A stretch of DNA of 64,000 nt from Marchantia polymorpha subsp. ruderalis (taxonomy: Eukaryota > Streptophyta > Marchantiopsida > Marchantiales > Marchantiaceae). The notes beneath the pieces are model-generated. The model worked only from the letters and a program-made list of their open reading frames with translations. It made no database searches and was not told the DNA's origin. How positions within the stretch are numbered: the first letter of the stretch is position 1; each line of letters opens with the position of its first letter. Positions 37,501-47,644 of this stretch are shown here, one piece after another. Position numbers and translations under genes: made by a program. The DNA lies in contig AP031352.1 of assembly GCA_037833965.1 (NCBI GenBank), positions 20,316,501 through 20,380,500 of the forward strand, read 5' to 3'.

Positions 37501-37580
37501 CTTGAGTTTGTATTTGATATCTATCCAACTACTTTGTACATTTATTGAAATGTTTTAGAATGGTACTTATTTCACATAAT
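34501..37580. other. AT-rich intergenic/repeat DNA, no gene seen
   Basis: Strongly AT-rich with stops in all frames. It contains a third, diverged relative of the 10972-11610 repeat (about 36050-36135), a 56-bp near-tandem duplication (about 36759-36868, with TGATCTCAAAGAAACACT twice) and a foldback at 36869-36904. From about 37050 the base composition becomes more mixed, without a recognisable protein. Confidence 0.5.
36869..36904. repeat. Foldback: 13-bp perfect stem, 10-nt loop
   Basis: ATCAGACAACGTA and TACGTTGTCTGAT flank a 10-nt AT-rich loop, right after the 56-bp tandem duplication. It could be a transposon terminal structure or an extruding hairpin. Confidence 0.85.
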
Positions 37581-37583
37581 TTG

Positions 37584-37811
37584 TTAGTTGAATTTTACAC
37601 TATATATAATCGATTTTAATACGTCAAGAACAAAGATTTCATTATTATAACTTCTCAAATCGATAGTACCTCTAGCTTTGACATTTATAGGAGAGAAAAA
37701 TTTAGTATTTACTCTAATTGTATGGTTATTGAAGATACGAAAATAATGATCTGTAGATATTTGAAATTTAATATAGTCTTTGGATGAATACTTGTGAGAA
37801 TGTTTCATCAT
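37584..37811 (-). pseudogene. Possible copia protease-region fragment
   Basis: A 75-codon minus-strand frame contains VKARGTIDLRSYNNEIFVLDVL. This has the pattern of the stretch after the copia protease active site (GxGTIxLRxxxxxxxxLxDVLYVP). No catalytic motif is seen and neighbouring frames are broken. The call is tentative; the opposite orientation to the 30-34 kb element would make it a separate insertion. Confidence 0.3.
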
Positions 37812-38472
37812 TTTCTCCTTGTAAATCTCTGATTTTGAGCACCTGGAGTATGTGCCGGATTCAAAGTAACTTTACAGATGGTGGAAATCTCCAAAAGGTC
37901 ATGCTCATTTGTTATTGGTCATGATTCATTTCCATCCAGTTCACATGTTGAGAAAGGTGAAATGAAAAGTTCGATCATGACGGTTCTTTTGTGCCCAAAA
38001 GGCTAAAGTTGTTTACCTTAGATAAAAATAATAATGGCCATGAAGTTATTGGCCTCTCCTCCTCAAGTAAGCAGCTGGTTATCTTCTTCCAGTAAATAAA
38101 CTGTTCTCATGGAATGTACCTGTCCACTACTCCTCATGTGCTCGCTCTCTCTTGCCAGTAGAGCTATGGATCTTTGTTGGTTGATGTCCACATTCATTCA
38201 TAGAGGGCCATAAATATAGGATGAAAGTTCATGCAAGATATTGTTGCATTGTCGATATCCCAATACTGTTGTATTGTCATTCGTAATTATACATCTCTTT
38301 GTTGTGTATCAAGTTAAGCGTCACCTGAGAAGAAGAAAAACTTTAGAAGATCGGAAGCCTTTCCTTTTCTTCTTCTTGATAGTTAACCTTTCATAACAAT
38401 TCGAGTGCAAAGGATCACTTATGTGGATCCTCGCACACGCAAGAAATCAAGGAATATCACGAGTTTGGGCCG

Positions 38473-38715
38473 ATGCAAAAAGAATCAGAAAAAGAAGTGT
38501 GGGCCAAGGAAGTAGCAAAGGGAATCGGAATAAGAGAGGGAAAACATGCAAAAAGAATCAGAAAAAAGTAGCGGGGGCCAAGTAAATAGCCAAGGGAATT
38601 GCACTACGAGATGGAAAACATGCAAAAAGAATCAGTTAGATAGAGTGGGGGCCAAGTCTATAGCCAAAAGCATAGGAAGAAGAGATGGGAAAACATGCAA
38701 AAAGAATCAGAAATA
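38473..38715 (+). repeat. Tandem repeat, four copies of a 73-75 bp unit
   Basis: ATGCAAAAAGAATCAG recurs at 38473, 38546, 38620 and 38695. Between copies there is a conserved GGGCCAAG...AGCCAA(G/A)-type segment. A short open frame (38546-38746) runs through the units, but it is simply the repeat translated, and the drifting unit length (73, 74, 75) argues against coding constraint. Confidence 0.85.
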
Positions 38716-39218
38716 CTTTACGGCTGGAACATGTGCGCATAAATAGTAAGTCACAAAGCCGACTTGACTCACATGGAAGACAAATTGTCCTCGACTTCCG
38801 CCTGGAGCATACGACGAGGCCTTTTCCTGCACTCAACGTCTTCCTCTGACGGTGATGGCCGTATTTCACTCGAACTATCAACCGCGTGAGTCCTTCGATA
38901 CATCAGACCGGGCGAGTTTCGACTTCCACCATTATCATCTGCCCAATGTCAGAGCGAGTCCAGTCCGTCTTTCTTAGCGTAACTCAGCTTACAGCTCTCA
39001 CTGAATCGCCAGTCTCGAGCTTTCTGCGGTTTGTTTGTTGAGGTGAGCCTGCCCGATTATCACTAGTCTGCTGTGTGGGTAAGAATTTCTGTGACCATGC
39101 AAGAGCATTCATTCGTCATTCCAGTGTGTCCAGACCACGTGAATTGACTCATTTGAGCAAGAATCGTCAATGGAAAGAGATGGGTTACGGACAAATGAGC
39201 GAAGTAACACTAAGCAAT

Positions 39219-39686
39219 TTAATGGGCATGGGACAACTGGGGATGCTGTCCGTGTAGCGGTGTTGGAGCAGTATCAAAAATGGGTGTGTACTCTAGTGAG
39301 ATTAAGTCACGAACCTCTAGGCTAGCTCGAGCACGGCGCTTGCCAGATTTGATAGCTAATAGCTCGGGGAGGGCGGCAATTCTATCTACGAACAGTGCAC
39401 TGACAGAGCGCTTTTTACAAGGTTTCGAACCAATGGAAAGTAATGTGTCAGTCGAGCACGGGACCAGATACTCTTCAGGCGCATTTAAAACCACTCGCTC
39501 GATCACTAGCACACGCGAAATAGACATCAAGATATATTCTCCGCAGTCTTTTCGAGAGCAATTCCGCACTCGGGAACTCGGAGCACGAATCGAGCACTGC
39601 AGTGACCATTCGTGCGACAAATGGCACCAGGGCGGCGCCCCTTGCCCTCTGGGTGGATGATGATGGGCGAGGTTGATGCTACCCAT
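39219..39686. other. Unassigned segment open on both strands
   Basis: Minus-strand frame 39219-39686 (155 codons) and plus-strand frame 39280-39660 (126 codons) overlap almost fully. Neither matches a family I know. No exon links are evident, and base composition here (about half GC) is higher than the flanks. Possibilities are an organelle-derived insert, a non-coding transcript or chance. I cannot choose between strands. Confidence 0.25.
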
Positions 39687-40740
39687 TCAACCTTTGCCAG
39701 CCGGCCGGCGGAGATGAAGGCTCATCATGAGGATATTGAGCTCAGAATCTACGGGCCTCTTCATTTCTTCGTCAGATTAGGCGGCTCTGGCGGACATGAA
39801 GCCGGTTTCAGCTTGCGCGGCGAAGATGTGCACGCACACATGTTGGTACATATGCCATGGATTGGACCCTGGTTGAGGTCCAGCGACGTCATATGTCCTG
39901 TCGGAGAGCAGATTCTATGATGTACGAACCACGACAGGCGATGGATATTTGCAGGGGTGAAAAGTAGAGGCCCAGAAAAAGACATCGAGTGGTCATGAGC
40001 ATAATATCCTGCTCTCTTCCAAGCATAAGAAAGCAGCCTGCGAGACTAGAGCCAGCCACTCTGTCGTTAGGTCATCTGATCATCTGATCATCTCATCTGA
40101 AGTTATGTGAATGGCAACGAGATGAGCACTTTCATGAATCATGATCGACACGCTCGGAAATTCCCGGTTCATGATTCACATTTTTTCATTGCACCATACG
40201 AAGGGTGAGATACTAGACAGTTTCTCAAGCTAGATGATTCTACCGCTGCAGGTATACATAGGCTCGATAAATAAATGTCAATTATATACAAATGAAGCCG
40301 AGGAGAGATTTCCTGCTCTATGCTCGTGCTTCTGAATCGTACCTGTTCACCGAGAAATATCCAGGTGCATATAAGCCTCTACTCTCCCATGAGCTCGGTG
40401 TCCACGACTAAACAACAATCCTCGAGCTGGAAGACTTCAACAATCCATATCCATTCCAGTCCCACGAAATTCGCCACAATATGATCAAGGACTGTCCCAG
40501 CCAGAAGTGGGAAGTGTAATGAGCTGTCTGGCATCGCTGTCGGTGAGGCTAGAGAGAGACTTCTGTACACGTAGCATCTCGAAGTTTCATAAATTGTGCC
40601 CGTCACTCATTATTTCTCCTCGCTCCTAGTTCGCATCTCGCCGTTCTCGAGACGCTGGGCTGATGTCAGAGGTGAGGATGAATAATGATGAACAAAAATG
40701 CCATGTTCCACGGGCACTGCGAGTCAATTCTTTCTCTCCC

Positions 40741-40773
40741 TCTCTCTCTATCTCTCTCTCTCTCTCTCTCTCT
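40741..40773. repeat. CT microsatellite in P450 3' flank
   Basis: A run of CT dinucleotides, slightly interrupted, lies about 30-60 nt beyond the P450 stop codon. It probably lies in the 3' UTR, where it would read as GA in the transcript. Confidence 0.8.
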
Positions 40774-40801
40774 TCTTCGTCCTCCTTCAGCGGCCACGTC
40801 T

Positions 40802-42853
40802 CTACTGATCGAAATATATTCTGCTTGGTAGTCTGGGTTTGGCATTGACACGAAGAGGAACGGCGTTGCGGAGGACGAGCAGGTACTTGGCACTGGTGTC
40901 CAAGGTTTCAGGGGTGGTGCCCTCGGGAAGGGACCACTCGTACGCGTGCATCAGAGTGGCCAAGCTTCGGAACACCATCACCGTGCCCAATGCCATGCCC
41001 ACGCATTTACGGCGTCCTGCGCCGAAAGGAGTCAGCTGATAGTCGTTGCCCAGGAGCCCGATGTTGGAGTTCAGAAATCTGTCCGGGTTGAATTCCATGG
41101 GCTTGTCCCAGTACCGAGGGTCGTGGGCGATGGCGAAGATATTGACGAAGACGGTGGAGTTCGCAGGGATGTAATAGCCGCCCAAAGTCGATGGCTTCTC
41201 GTTCAAGCGGGGCAGCGTGATGGGACCCGTCGTGCGCATCCGGAAAACCTCCTTGATGAACGCGTTCAGGTACGGGAGGTTCTGGATGTCCGACTCCTCC
41301 ACTGGCCTGTCTCTGCCGATCACCCTGTCCAGCTCCTCGTGCAGTTTCTTCTGCATGTCCGGATTCCGAACGCACTCCAGCAAAGCCCACTCCAGTGTCG
41401 TGGCCGATGTGTCCGTGCCTGCCAAAACCATGTCCTGCACGCACAATCGAAGATCAGCTCAAGGCCTTGACTGCTTACTGTCTGTGGCATGGAATCAATC
41501 AATTGAAGGTGATTATTGAGAACCGTAGAGGAGATTTGGTCTGTACTCACGTGCAAGAGGCCGGTGATGGCTTTGTCGGAGATGTGGCTGCGCTCGTCCG
41601 TCGGAGTGATGAGGACATCGACGAAGTCCATCGCGTCCTTGTCGTCGGTTGCGAAGGATCCGGCTGCCTCTGCCTTGACTCTGCGCTCGCGATGCTCCTG
41701 AATGATCATTCCATACAGCTTTTCTGAGCGGATTCGAATGTCGCCCAGAGTCTTATTGATGCCTTGCAGATCGAATGGTCGCAGGAACCACACCAGGTCC
41801 GACAGGTTCAGCCTCCCGGCGTTGTCGAAGGTGTCTCTGATAAGCCTCTGGAAGTTCTGCAGCTCCTGCGTCACGGGAAGATCTGCTCCGTAGTACCGCT
41901 TTCCGAACATCATCAGGCACATGACGTTCATCGTCAAACTGTGAAAGTGGTCTCTCACTTCCATGGGCTCTCCTTTTTCATGGAACGATTGTACTGTTCG
42001 CAATAGCCTTCGGAGCTCCAATCCCCGAAGCTGTTCACGTGAAACAACAGAATCGAGTTGCTGTCAGATAGCTGGCATGCGCTTCGATGTGCCTCACGTA
42101 TAGAACGGGAGACCAGTTTCAATCGATGGACAAACAGACCGGCAAACCTACACCCTCCAGTTAACTTGAAAACGAATCCATTTACTAATGGCATGCACTT
42201 AGGATTTGAAAGGTGTTAAATTGTCGGCAATCAATATTTCGATTTAGGCAGGTGGCCTGCACACAATCATCGAGTCTAAAGACTTCAATTGAAGCAAGAG
42301 AACGAGCTACGGGAGGCGAGATCTGATTTCTGACCTGGGCAGATTTGTTCATCCTGGCGACTGTGAAAAGCTCGGTGGTGCAGACTTTGCGGAGCATTCT
42401 GAGATGATCATTGTAATCCGAGAACACAATGTCCTGGCCGTCGTGTCCCACGTACTTGGCTGCGCTGCGCTGGATGGTCCGGGCAGATCTGTGATGGAAC
42501 TCCGTGTCTCGGAGCCTCATACATTCCTCAGAAGCCTCGGCGCTCGAGATAACAATCAAGTTGTACTGTCCGAGCCCGACGCGCATCACATCGCCATACT
42601 TTTTCGATAGACTCCACAACACTTCGTGCAGCTCCCCTCCGAGGTAGGGGAGAGACCCCAGCACGGGCCACACTGGCGGTCCAGGAGGCAGTTTCTTGCC
42701 CATGAGTTTTACATACGGCAATACTATAAGATAGGCTACCGTGATGACAGCGAGCGCAATCCAGAATTCCGGGTCCTTCACCAGATCCATCGCCAGTGCT
42801 GGTGCTCGCTGCCATAGATCCTGAAAGTCGATGCTGCTCACCATCGAGGCCAT
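40802..42853 (-). CDS. Cytochrome P450, CYP71 clan (A-type), complete
   Basis: Three exons on the minus strand, 42853-42335, 42030-41551 and 41434-40802, join through two phase-0 GT-AG introns and encode 543 residues. An N-terminal membrane anchor (about residues 32-48) is followed by the proline-rich hinge LPPGPPVWPVLGSL, the I-helix oxygen-binding motif AGTDTS, the K-helix EVFR (ExxR), the PDRF motif and the heme-binding loop PFGAGRRKCVG with the Cys ligand. All hallmarks are present, so it should be an ER-anchored, heme-thiolate monooxygenase fed by NADPH-P450 reductase. The overall style (LPRL...GGYYIPANSTVFVNIFAIAHDP) is of plant A-type P450s such as those of phenolic metabolism. Subfamily and substrate cannot be read from the sequence. 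The start ATG is the first in frame and gives a normal-length anchor. Confidence 0.9.
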
Positions 42854-45600
42854 AATTCCGGATTATTCTATATCTCAAGCTCAGATCCGTCTCTCTGCCG
42901 AGTGGAATCCAGGTGCTGAGTTATGAAGCTCGCTTGGCTGCTGGGATTTTTGAAAAGTGCATCCTCTATGGACCGACCAGCTCACTCACTCGCTCGCTCT
43001 CTATCTCTCTCTCTCTGTCTCTGCCCCCGAGGATCCGCGTCTATGAACAACCTGGAAATCGTTGACCTCAGCACTGACTGCTCGTGGTTATAGGCCCTGG
43101 TCCGGCCATTCGGAGATGATAAAGTGAAGGTCAGACGCCTTTAGCTTCTGATCCAGACAGACCATCGACAAGCAAGATGGCCTCGCGATGGCTGTTGTTC
43201 ATACCGTTGACGAGGTGTCGATCTGATGACCTCTGGAGGGATGCCGATCGATGATAGATCGTGGCGAGGGACGGAGGGAGCCCGTGGAGTGCGACGACCT
43301 GTCAGGCTCAGAAACGCTCACAAGATGTGGACAAATGTCCAGAGAGGCAGAGAGGCAGAGAGCAGCAGCAGCAGCAGAAAGCGAGTCTCTCGCTCGCTCG
43401 CTCGCTCACTCGCTCGACTGACTGACTGGAAGCGCGAGGCTTCAGCAGAGTGGAGGGCATCTAGATCCTCCTCTGCAGTTCCCCACCTTCTCCCGATATA
43501 CGAGGCTGCCGTGATTTCGCACGTCCATGGCGGCCTGCCTGGTCCGGTGGACCAGGACCCAATGCCTCCTCTACTCACTCCCTCACTCACCGCCATCGCC
43601 AAACTTGACTAGCCAATGCCCCGGTCGAGCTCAATTCGGAAATACGAAGGAGCCCGGAGATTCCGGCTCCACAGCTCGGCAGGCACGCACGCACGCACGC
43701 ACGTAATCTCTGACGTCGTCGTCCGTCATGCAGCTCTCGCTTGCGGGCCGCAAATTGTCACGAAATCATTGCTCCACCGAAATCAGGAGCGAAAAGTCGC
43801 CCTCGCCGTCGGCTGCGAAGCTCGCAGTGACTTCGTGGAAGCAGATCGACGGAGCTGAAGCTTCTGCGGTCTGGCCTTCGGAGGGCCTACCGAGGCCGGC
43901 CAGCTGGCGCGTTGACCGGTCGACCGGCTGGCTGCCTTGCAGTGGAGGTCGGTCTAGTTCCGGAAAGGTTGCCGCCGAGTTAGATCTGGAGTCAGGCTAA
44001 AACTAGAAGAGTCTGTCCGCGCCGGTCGCCGACGTGTTGGCGGGTGCTTCGGGTGCTTCGGTTCGGCCTGTCCTGAAGAAGGTTCGTCTCTCTGGGACGG
44101 GAAACCGGAACCGGTTGCAGCCGGCCCCGAGCAGCGGCCGTCGTCTCAGCTCGGTCCTCGACGATGCCGATGCTTTTGCTTTCGCTCGGGCCCGCCAGCT
44201 TCTCGACGCTGCTCGGCGCCGCTCGATTGCCTTGAGCCCCTACCTAGCGAGGACTCTGAGCAGCAGCGAGCTGTTGTATGGCAGATCCGAGAATCCAGTT
44301 GCTGGAATTTGCGAGTCAAAGGCATCATGTATCACAGCTAGCTCGCTGGGTAGATGCCTCTTTCATGGCTTCGCCCTCGACCTTGCGAATTTGCGCCGAG
44401 TATGATGCTGAGCTCGGTCCTCGCTCGCTCGCTCGCATGCGGCTGCCGCCGAGCGGATGCGACGTGGACACGACTCTTCTCGCCGGGTGAATCGACCTGA
44501 AGGAGCATGCGACCGGGCAAGTTCGATTCGGGAGCCAGCCCAAGGCTCAAGGCCGTCCCTGCGAGTAAAACGAGCGCACAGTCGCTTGGATGCTTTCTAT
44601 TATTGACATGGCGACCGAGTCTTGCTGCAGCTGGCTTGGCATGGCTTGGGCCATGCTTGCTGTGTCCGGGCGGGGGCACGCTTTCTTTATCTGACTGACT
44701 TTCGCGAGAGGAGTTCGTGATGTGCACTCGAGCTGAAGGAAGCTCGAGCTGCTACGATATGGACATATACAGGAAAGTCTGAGCACCAGCAGCCGAAAGT
44801 CTAGCCAGGCCCACAGACGGCGCTGGAGGGCTCCACTCGCTGGGCTTTGGGGCCGCGCCCGTCCCTGCTCGGGGAACAATAAGAAACCGTCCCTTGTGCT
44901 CTACGGTACAGCCACGGCCAGTCAACGCGACTCCGGATCAGACCAAACTAAAGGGCCATCGCTTGCTTGCTTGCTTCTAGCTCGATGCATTCTAGCCTGT
45001 TTTGTCCTCGAGACAATGCATCGGGAGATTCATCGGGAGCTACAGCATTATTGACCCCAGTGCTGGTGACTGGGATCTCTTTCCCGAATGCCGACAATTT
45101 CTAGCATCGTGACGCTGTCTCGTAGGAAGCATGCCATCTGCAGTGACGCAGGGATCGTGTACAGTAGTGGGTGCCACCTACTGGACGAATACTCACTCAC
45201 TCGCTCGTGGGAAAATGTGATTCCCCAGAAGGCATGCGCGTCCTTGGTTTCACGGACGGGCTAGGTTCGCATCTGTCTTCTCTCACTCGTGGCGCAGTGC
45301 TAATAGGCCTGTGCTCGCTTTTCCATGGGGAACATCCCTCCATCCCCTCGACAACGGACCTCCACTGAACCAGAAGTGCCAACCAAAACTTCGACTGATC
45401 TGCTCTCTCTGGGTTCCATTCATTCGGTTCTCTCTCGGTCCCAAAAGTACCGAGCCTTTCTTGCGACTTTCGCCAAGGCACTTCATAAGTGCTTTAGATT
45501 CAACGCCCTTAGATTCAGGCTCCAGACTTTCGAAGGTTCTGAGCTTTCTCTTCTCAGCACAGCATCAAGGCTTTGAAGCAACGCAGCGTGCACAGTGCTT
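42854..45600 (-). promoter_or_regulatory. GC-rich upstream region of the P450; no gene recognised
   Basis: Upstream of the P450 start. It holds CT runs (about 42995-43015), CAG repeats (43361-43377), CTCG repeats (about 43388-43415) and GCAC repeats (about 43684-43702). Many overlapping frames on both strands (for example 43226-43612 +, 44034-44405 +, 44338-44727 -) have simple, biased composition and no family resemblance. Promoter and leader function is inferred from position and likeness to the leader at 21.5-23.7 kb. Confidence 0.4.
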
Positions 45601-46949
45601 CAGAATCTTCCTTCATCCATGAGAGTGTTTAGTTTTGTCCTGCACGCGCAACTTTCCTGCGTGCGATCCATCCTACCCAGGTTCTTTCCAGATCAGAATG
45701 TTATATATCATAATTACGAGTGATTTTGTCAACCTTGTGTGGAATTCTAGAATGATGTAGGAAGAAGACATTCCATAATTACGTCATCTATTAAAAGGAA
45801 TCTACCGTCCGTAGTTTCCATCCGTATGTAAATTTAATCTCCCGAATTATGCTTGAGGTGGAGGATACTGTCCGGATCTGCCCAGATCCCTCGGCAGATT
45901 TTTTCTCTGCTGTTTAACATTGAAGGTGTATATGTCGAAGCTGCTCAGAGACATGCAGCTTTAACGACACGAGTTTTACGACAACGAAGTTTAACTTGGG
46001 TGAATTGCACGAACATTGGATTCTTCACAAGACTCTCTTGATCGTCTTCCCGGGCCTTCTTATAAGTCTGACTGGGGACGATTTTCCAGACCATCGATTT
46101 GAATGTGACGACACAAAGACACTTCACAATCGATTTATTTCCAACCAGACTAGCTTTGGTAGCACAGTTTCCTGGCAGTGGCCACGCACTGGAGTGTCAG
46201 GCTGGGCACACTTTGGGGCAGCCCCGGCTGAGTCCAATTAGTGCACGGGATGGAATTTCTGGAAGAGCACATGTATCCGGGCTGAGATATAATTTCAGAT
46301 CATGGGAAGAAAAGAAAATCACTTCTTCTCAGGACAGCAAAGGCCAGTGAAGTTTGAAGGTCGTCATCGAGTGTCTACTCGGTCTTCTTCCAGAAAAGTA
46401 GCACGAGGCTTGATCTCATCGTATGACCTTGTAATAATGACTTAGCGCTTTCTTCCCATGGAGTTAAGCTTTATTGTGAGTACTCAAGTTCAGGACGGGA
46501 CTTCGACCGCGGTGTGGGGGACGAGGTGATCATGGCACCAGCTTCAGGACTATCTCGAGGCACGGTCAACTCATGGACATGCAACAGCCACAATTCATGT
46601 GATTGGTCGTGATTTCCGTAGCCTTCAGAGCAATTGACTATTAAATTCGAATCGAAAAGGATACGGAGGTGATCATGACACCAGCATCAGGACTATCTCG
46701 AGCCAGTGTCAACTCATGGACTTGCAAGGCCACAAATCATGTGATTGGTCTTGATTTACGTAGCCTTCAGAGCGATTGACTGTCAAATTCGGATCGAAAA
46801 GGATACGGCCTGGGCTAAGAATCCAACTAGATACAATAGGTAAAGGTCATATTTGAGCATCTGTCAAGTAGAGATAGCAATATTTTACGCATCTCGTGCT
46901 GGACTCAAGAGTTGCAGCCTAACGTATGATTTGCTGTTCCTGTCATCAG
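45601..46949. other. Intergenic stretch with a 143-bp tandem duplication
   Basis: No gene recognised. Frames at 45996-46241 + and 46099-46350 + overlap in different phases and neither resembles a known protein. The notable structure is the tandem duplication at 46525-46808. Confidence 0.4.
46525..46808. repeat. Two-copy tandem duplication, 143-bp unit
   Basis: Copy 1 starts at 46525 (GGTGATCATGGCACCAGC) and copy 2 at 46668 (GGTGATCATGACACCAGC). Both end with GAATCGAAAAGGATACGG or a near match. The copies differ at scattered positions, so the duplication is not recent. Confidence 0.9.
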
Positions 46950-47207
46950 GTCAAACCGATCTGTCCAAATATCTTGTCAGCAGAGCCGGCCGGGTGATGG
47001 AACACAAGTCCAACAGGTGTCAGACATGTCGACTTCCATACTTGGTAAGTTCAGATCTAGGACATCTGCAAATCAGCACTAGCAGGATTCAATCACTTGA
47101 ATAGCAATATATATGTTTGCTTGACTTATATTGCATAATCCCAGTGGACATGATCCAATGTTCAGCTTATCAATTTGTAGTACGATGAGCCCTTCGTTCT
47201 GTCATGA
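46950..47207 (+). CDS. Candidate last exons of an unrecognised plus-strand gene
   Basis: A stretch at 46950-47044 is preceded by CTGTCATCAG and followed by GTAAGT. Its open frame reads SRAGRVMEHKSNRCQTCRLPYL, with a CX2C pair that could be half of a zinc site. The next acceptor (ATTTGTAG) leads in phase to 47181-47207, which ends YDEPFVLS-stop. Upstream exons were not found. This is inference from splice-site quality and protein-like composition only. Confidence 0.25.
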
Positions 47208-47644
47208 TTCTGGTACGTGTGAGTCCGAAGTCAAGAGCATTGCTGGCGGTGACGCTGGGGATCTGTTTTTTGCTTTCAAATTACCTCTTTGACTTATTGC
47301 GAAATCAATGTTTGATGACAGTGCCCGTGGAGTGCAACGGCATGAAATCTGTTTCCAAACTGTTGGGAATTTGACATGCATGGGATCGGTATTCAAGTCT
47401 TGAGGTAATTCTTCTAGCTGTATGATTGCATAAGGAATTTTTTATCTAATACCGGCCTAATTTCTGCGTTTCATGCTTAGAATCACATAGATTTGAGCCG
47501 ATCCAAATTTCTTGCGTACCACCTCCCAACAGATTTCTTCTCCGTCTTCTTCTTCACCTCACGATTTCTCCAATGCATTTGTACGAATTTGTGAGATCGA
47601 GGCTACTGATTGTTGATATCCAAACTCCTCAGAATTCCAAAAGA

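Noticed and set aside
39380-39480. tRNA-like T-arm sequence (GGTTCGAAACC on the minus strand)
   Set aside because: The flanking bases do not pair into a T stem and no acceptor, D or anticodon arms are visible.
41007-41470. Open frames overlapping P450 exon 3 on both strands
   Set aside because: Frame shadows; the P450 frame has all catalytic motifs.
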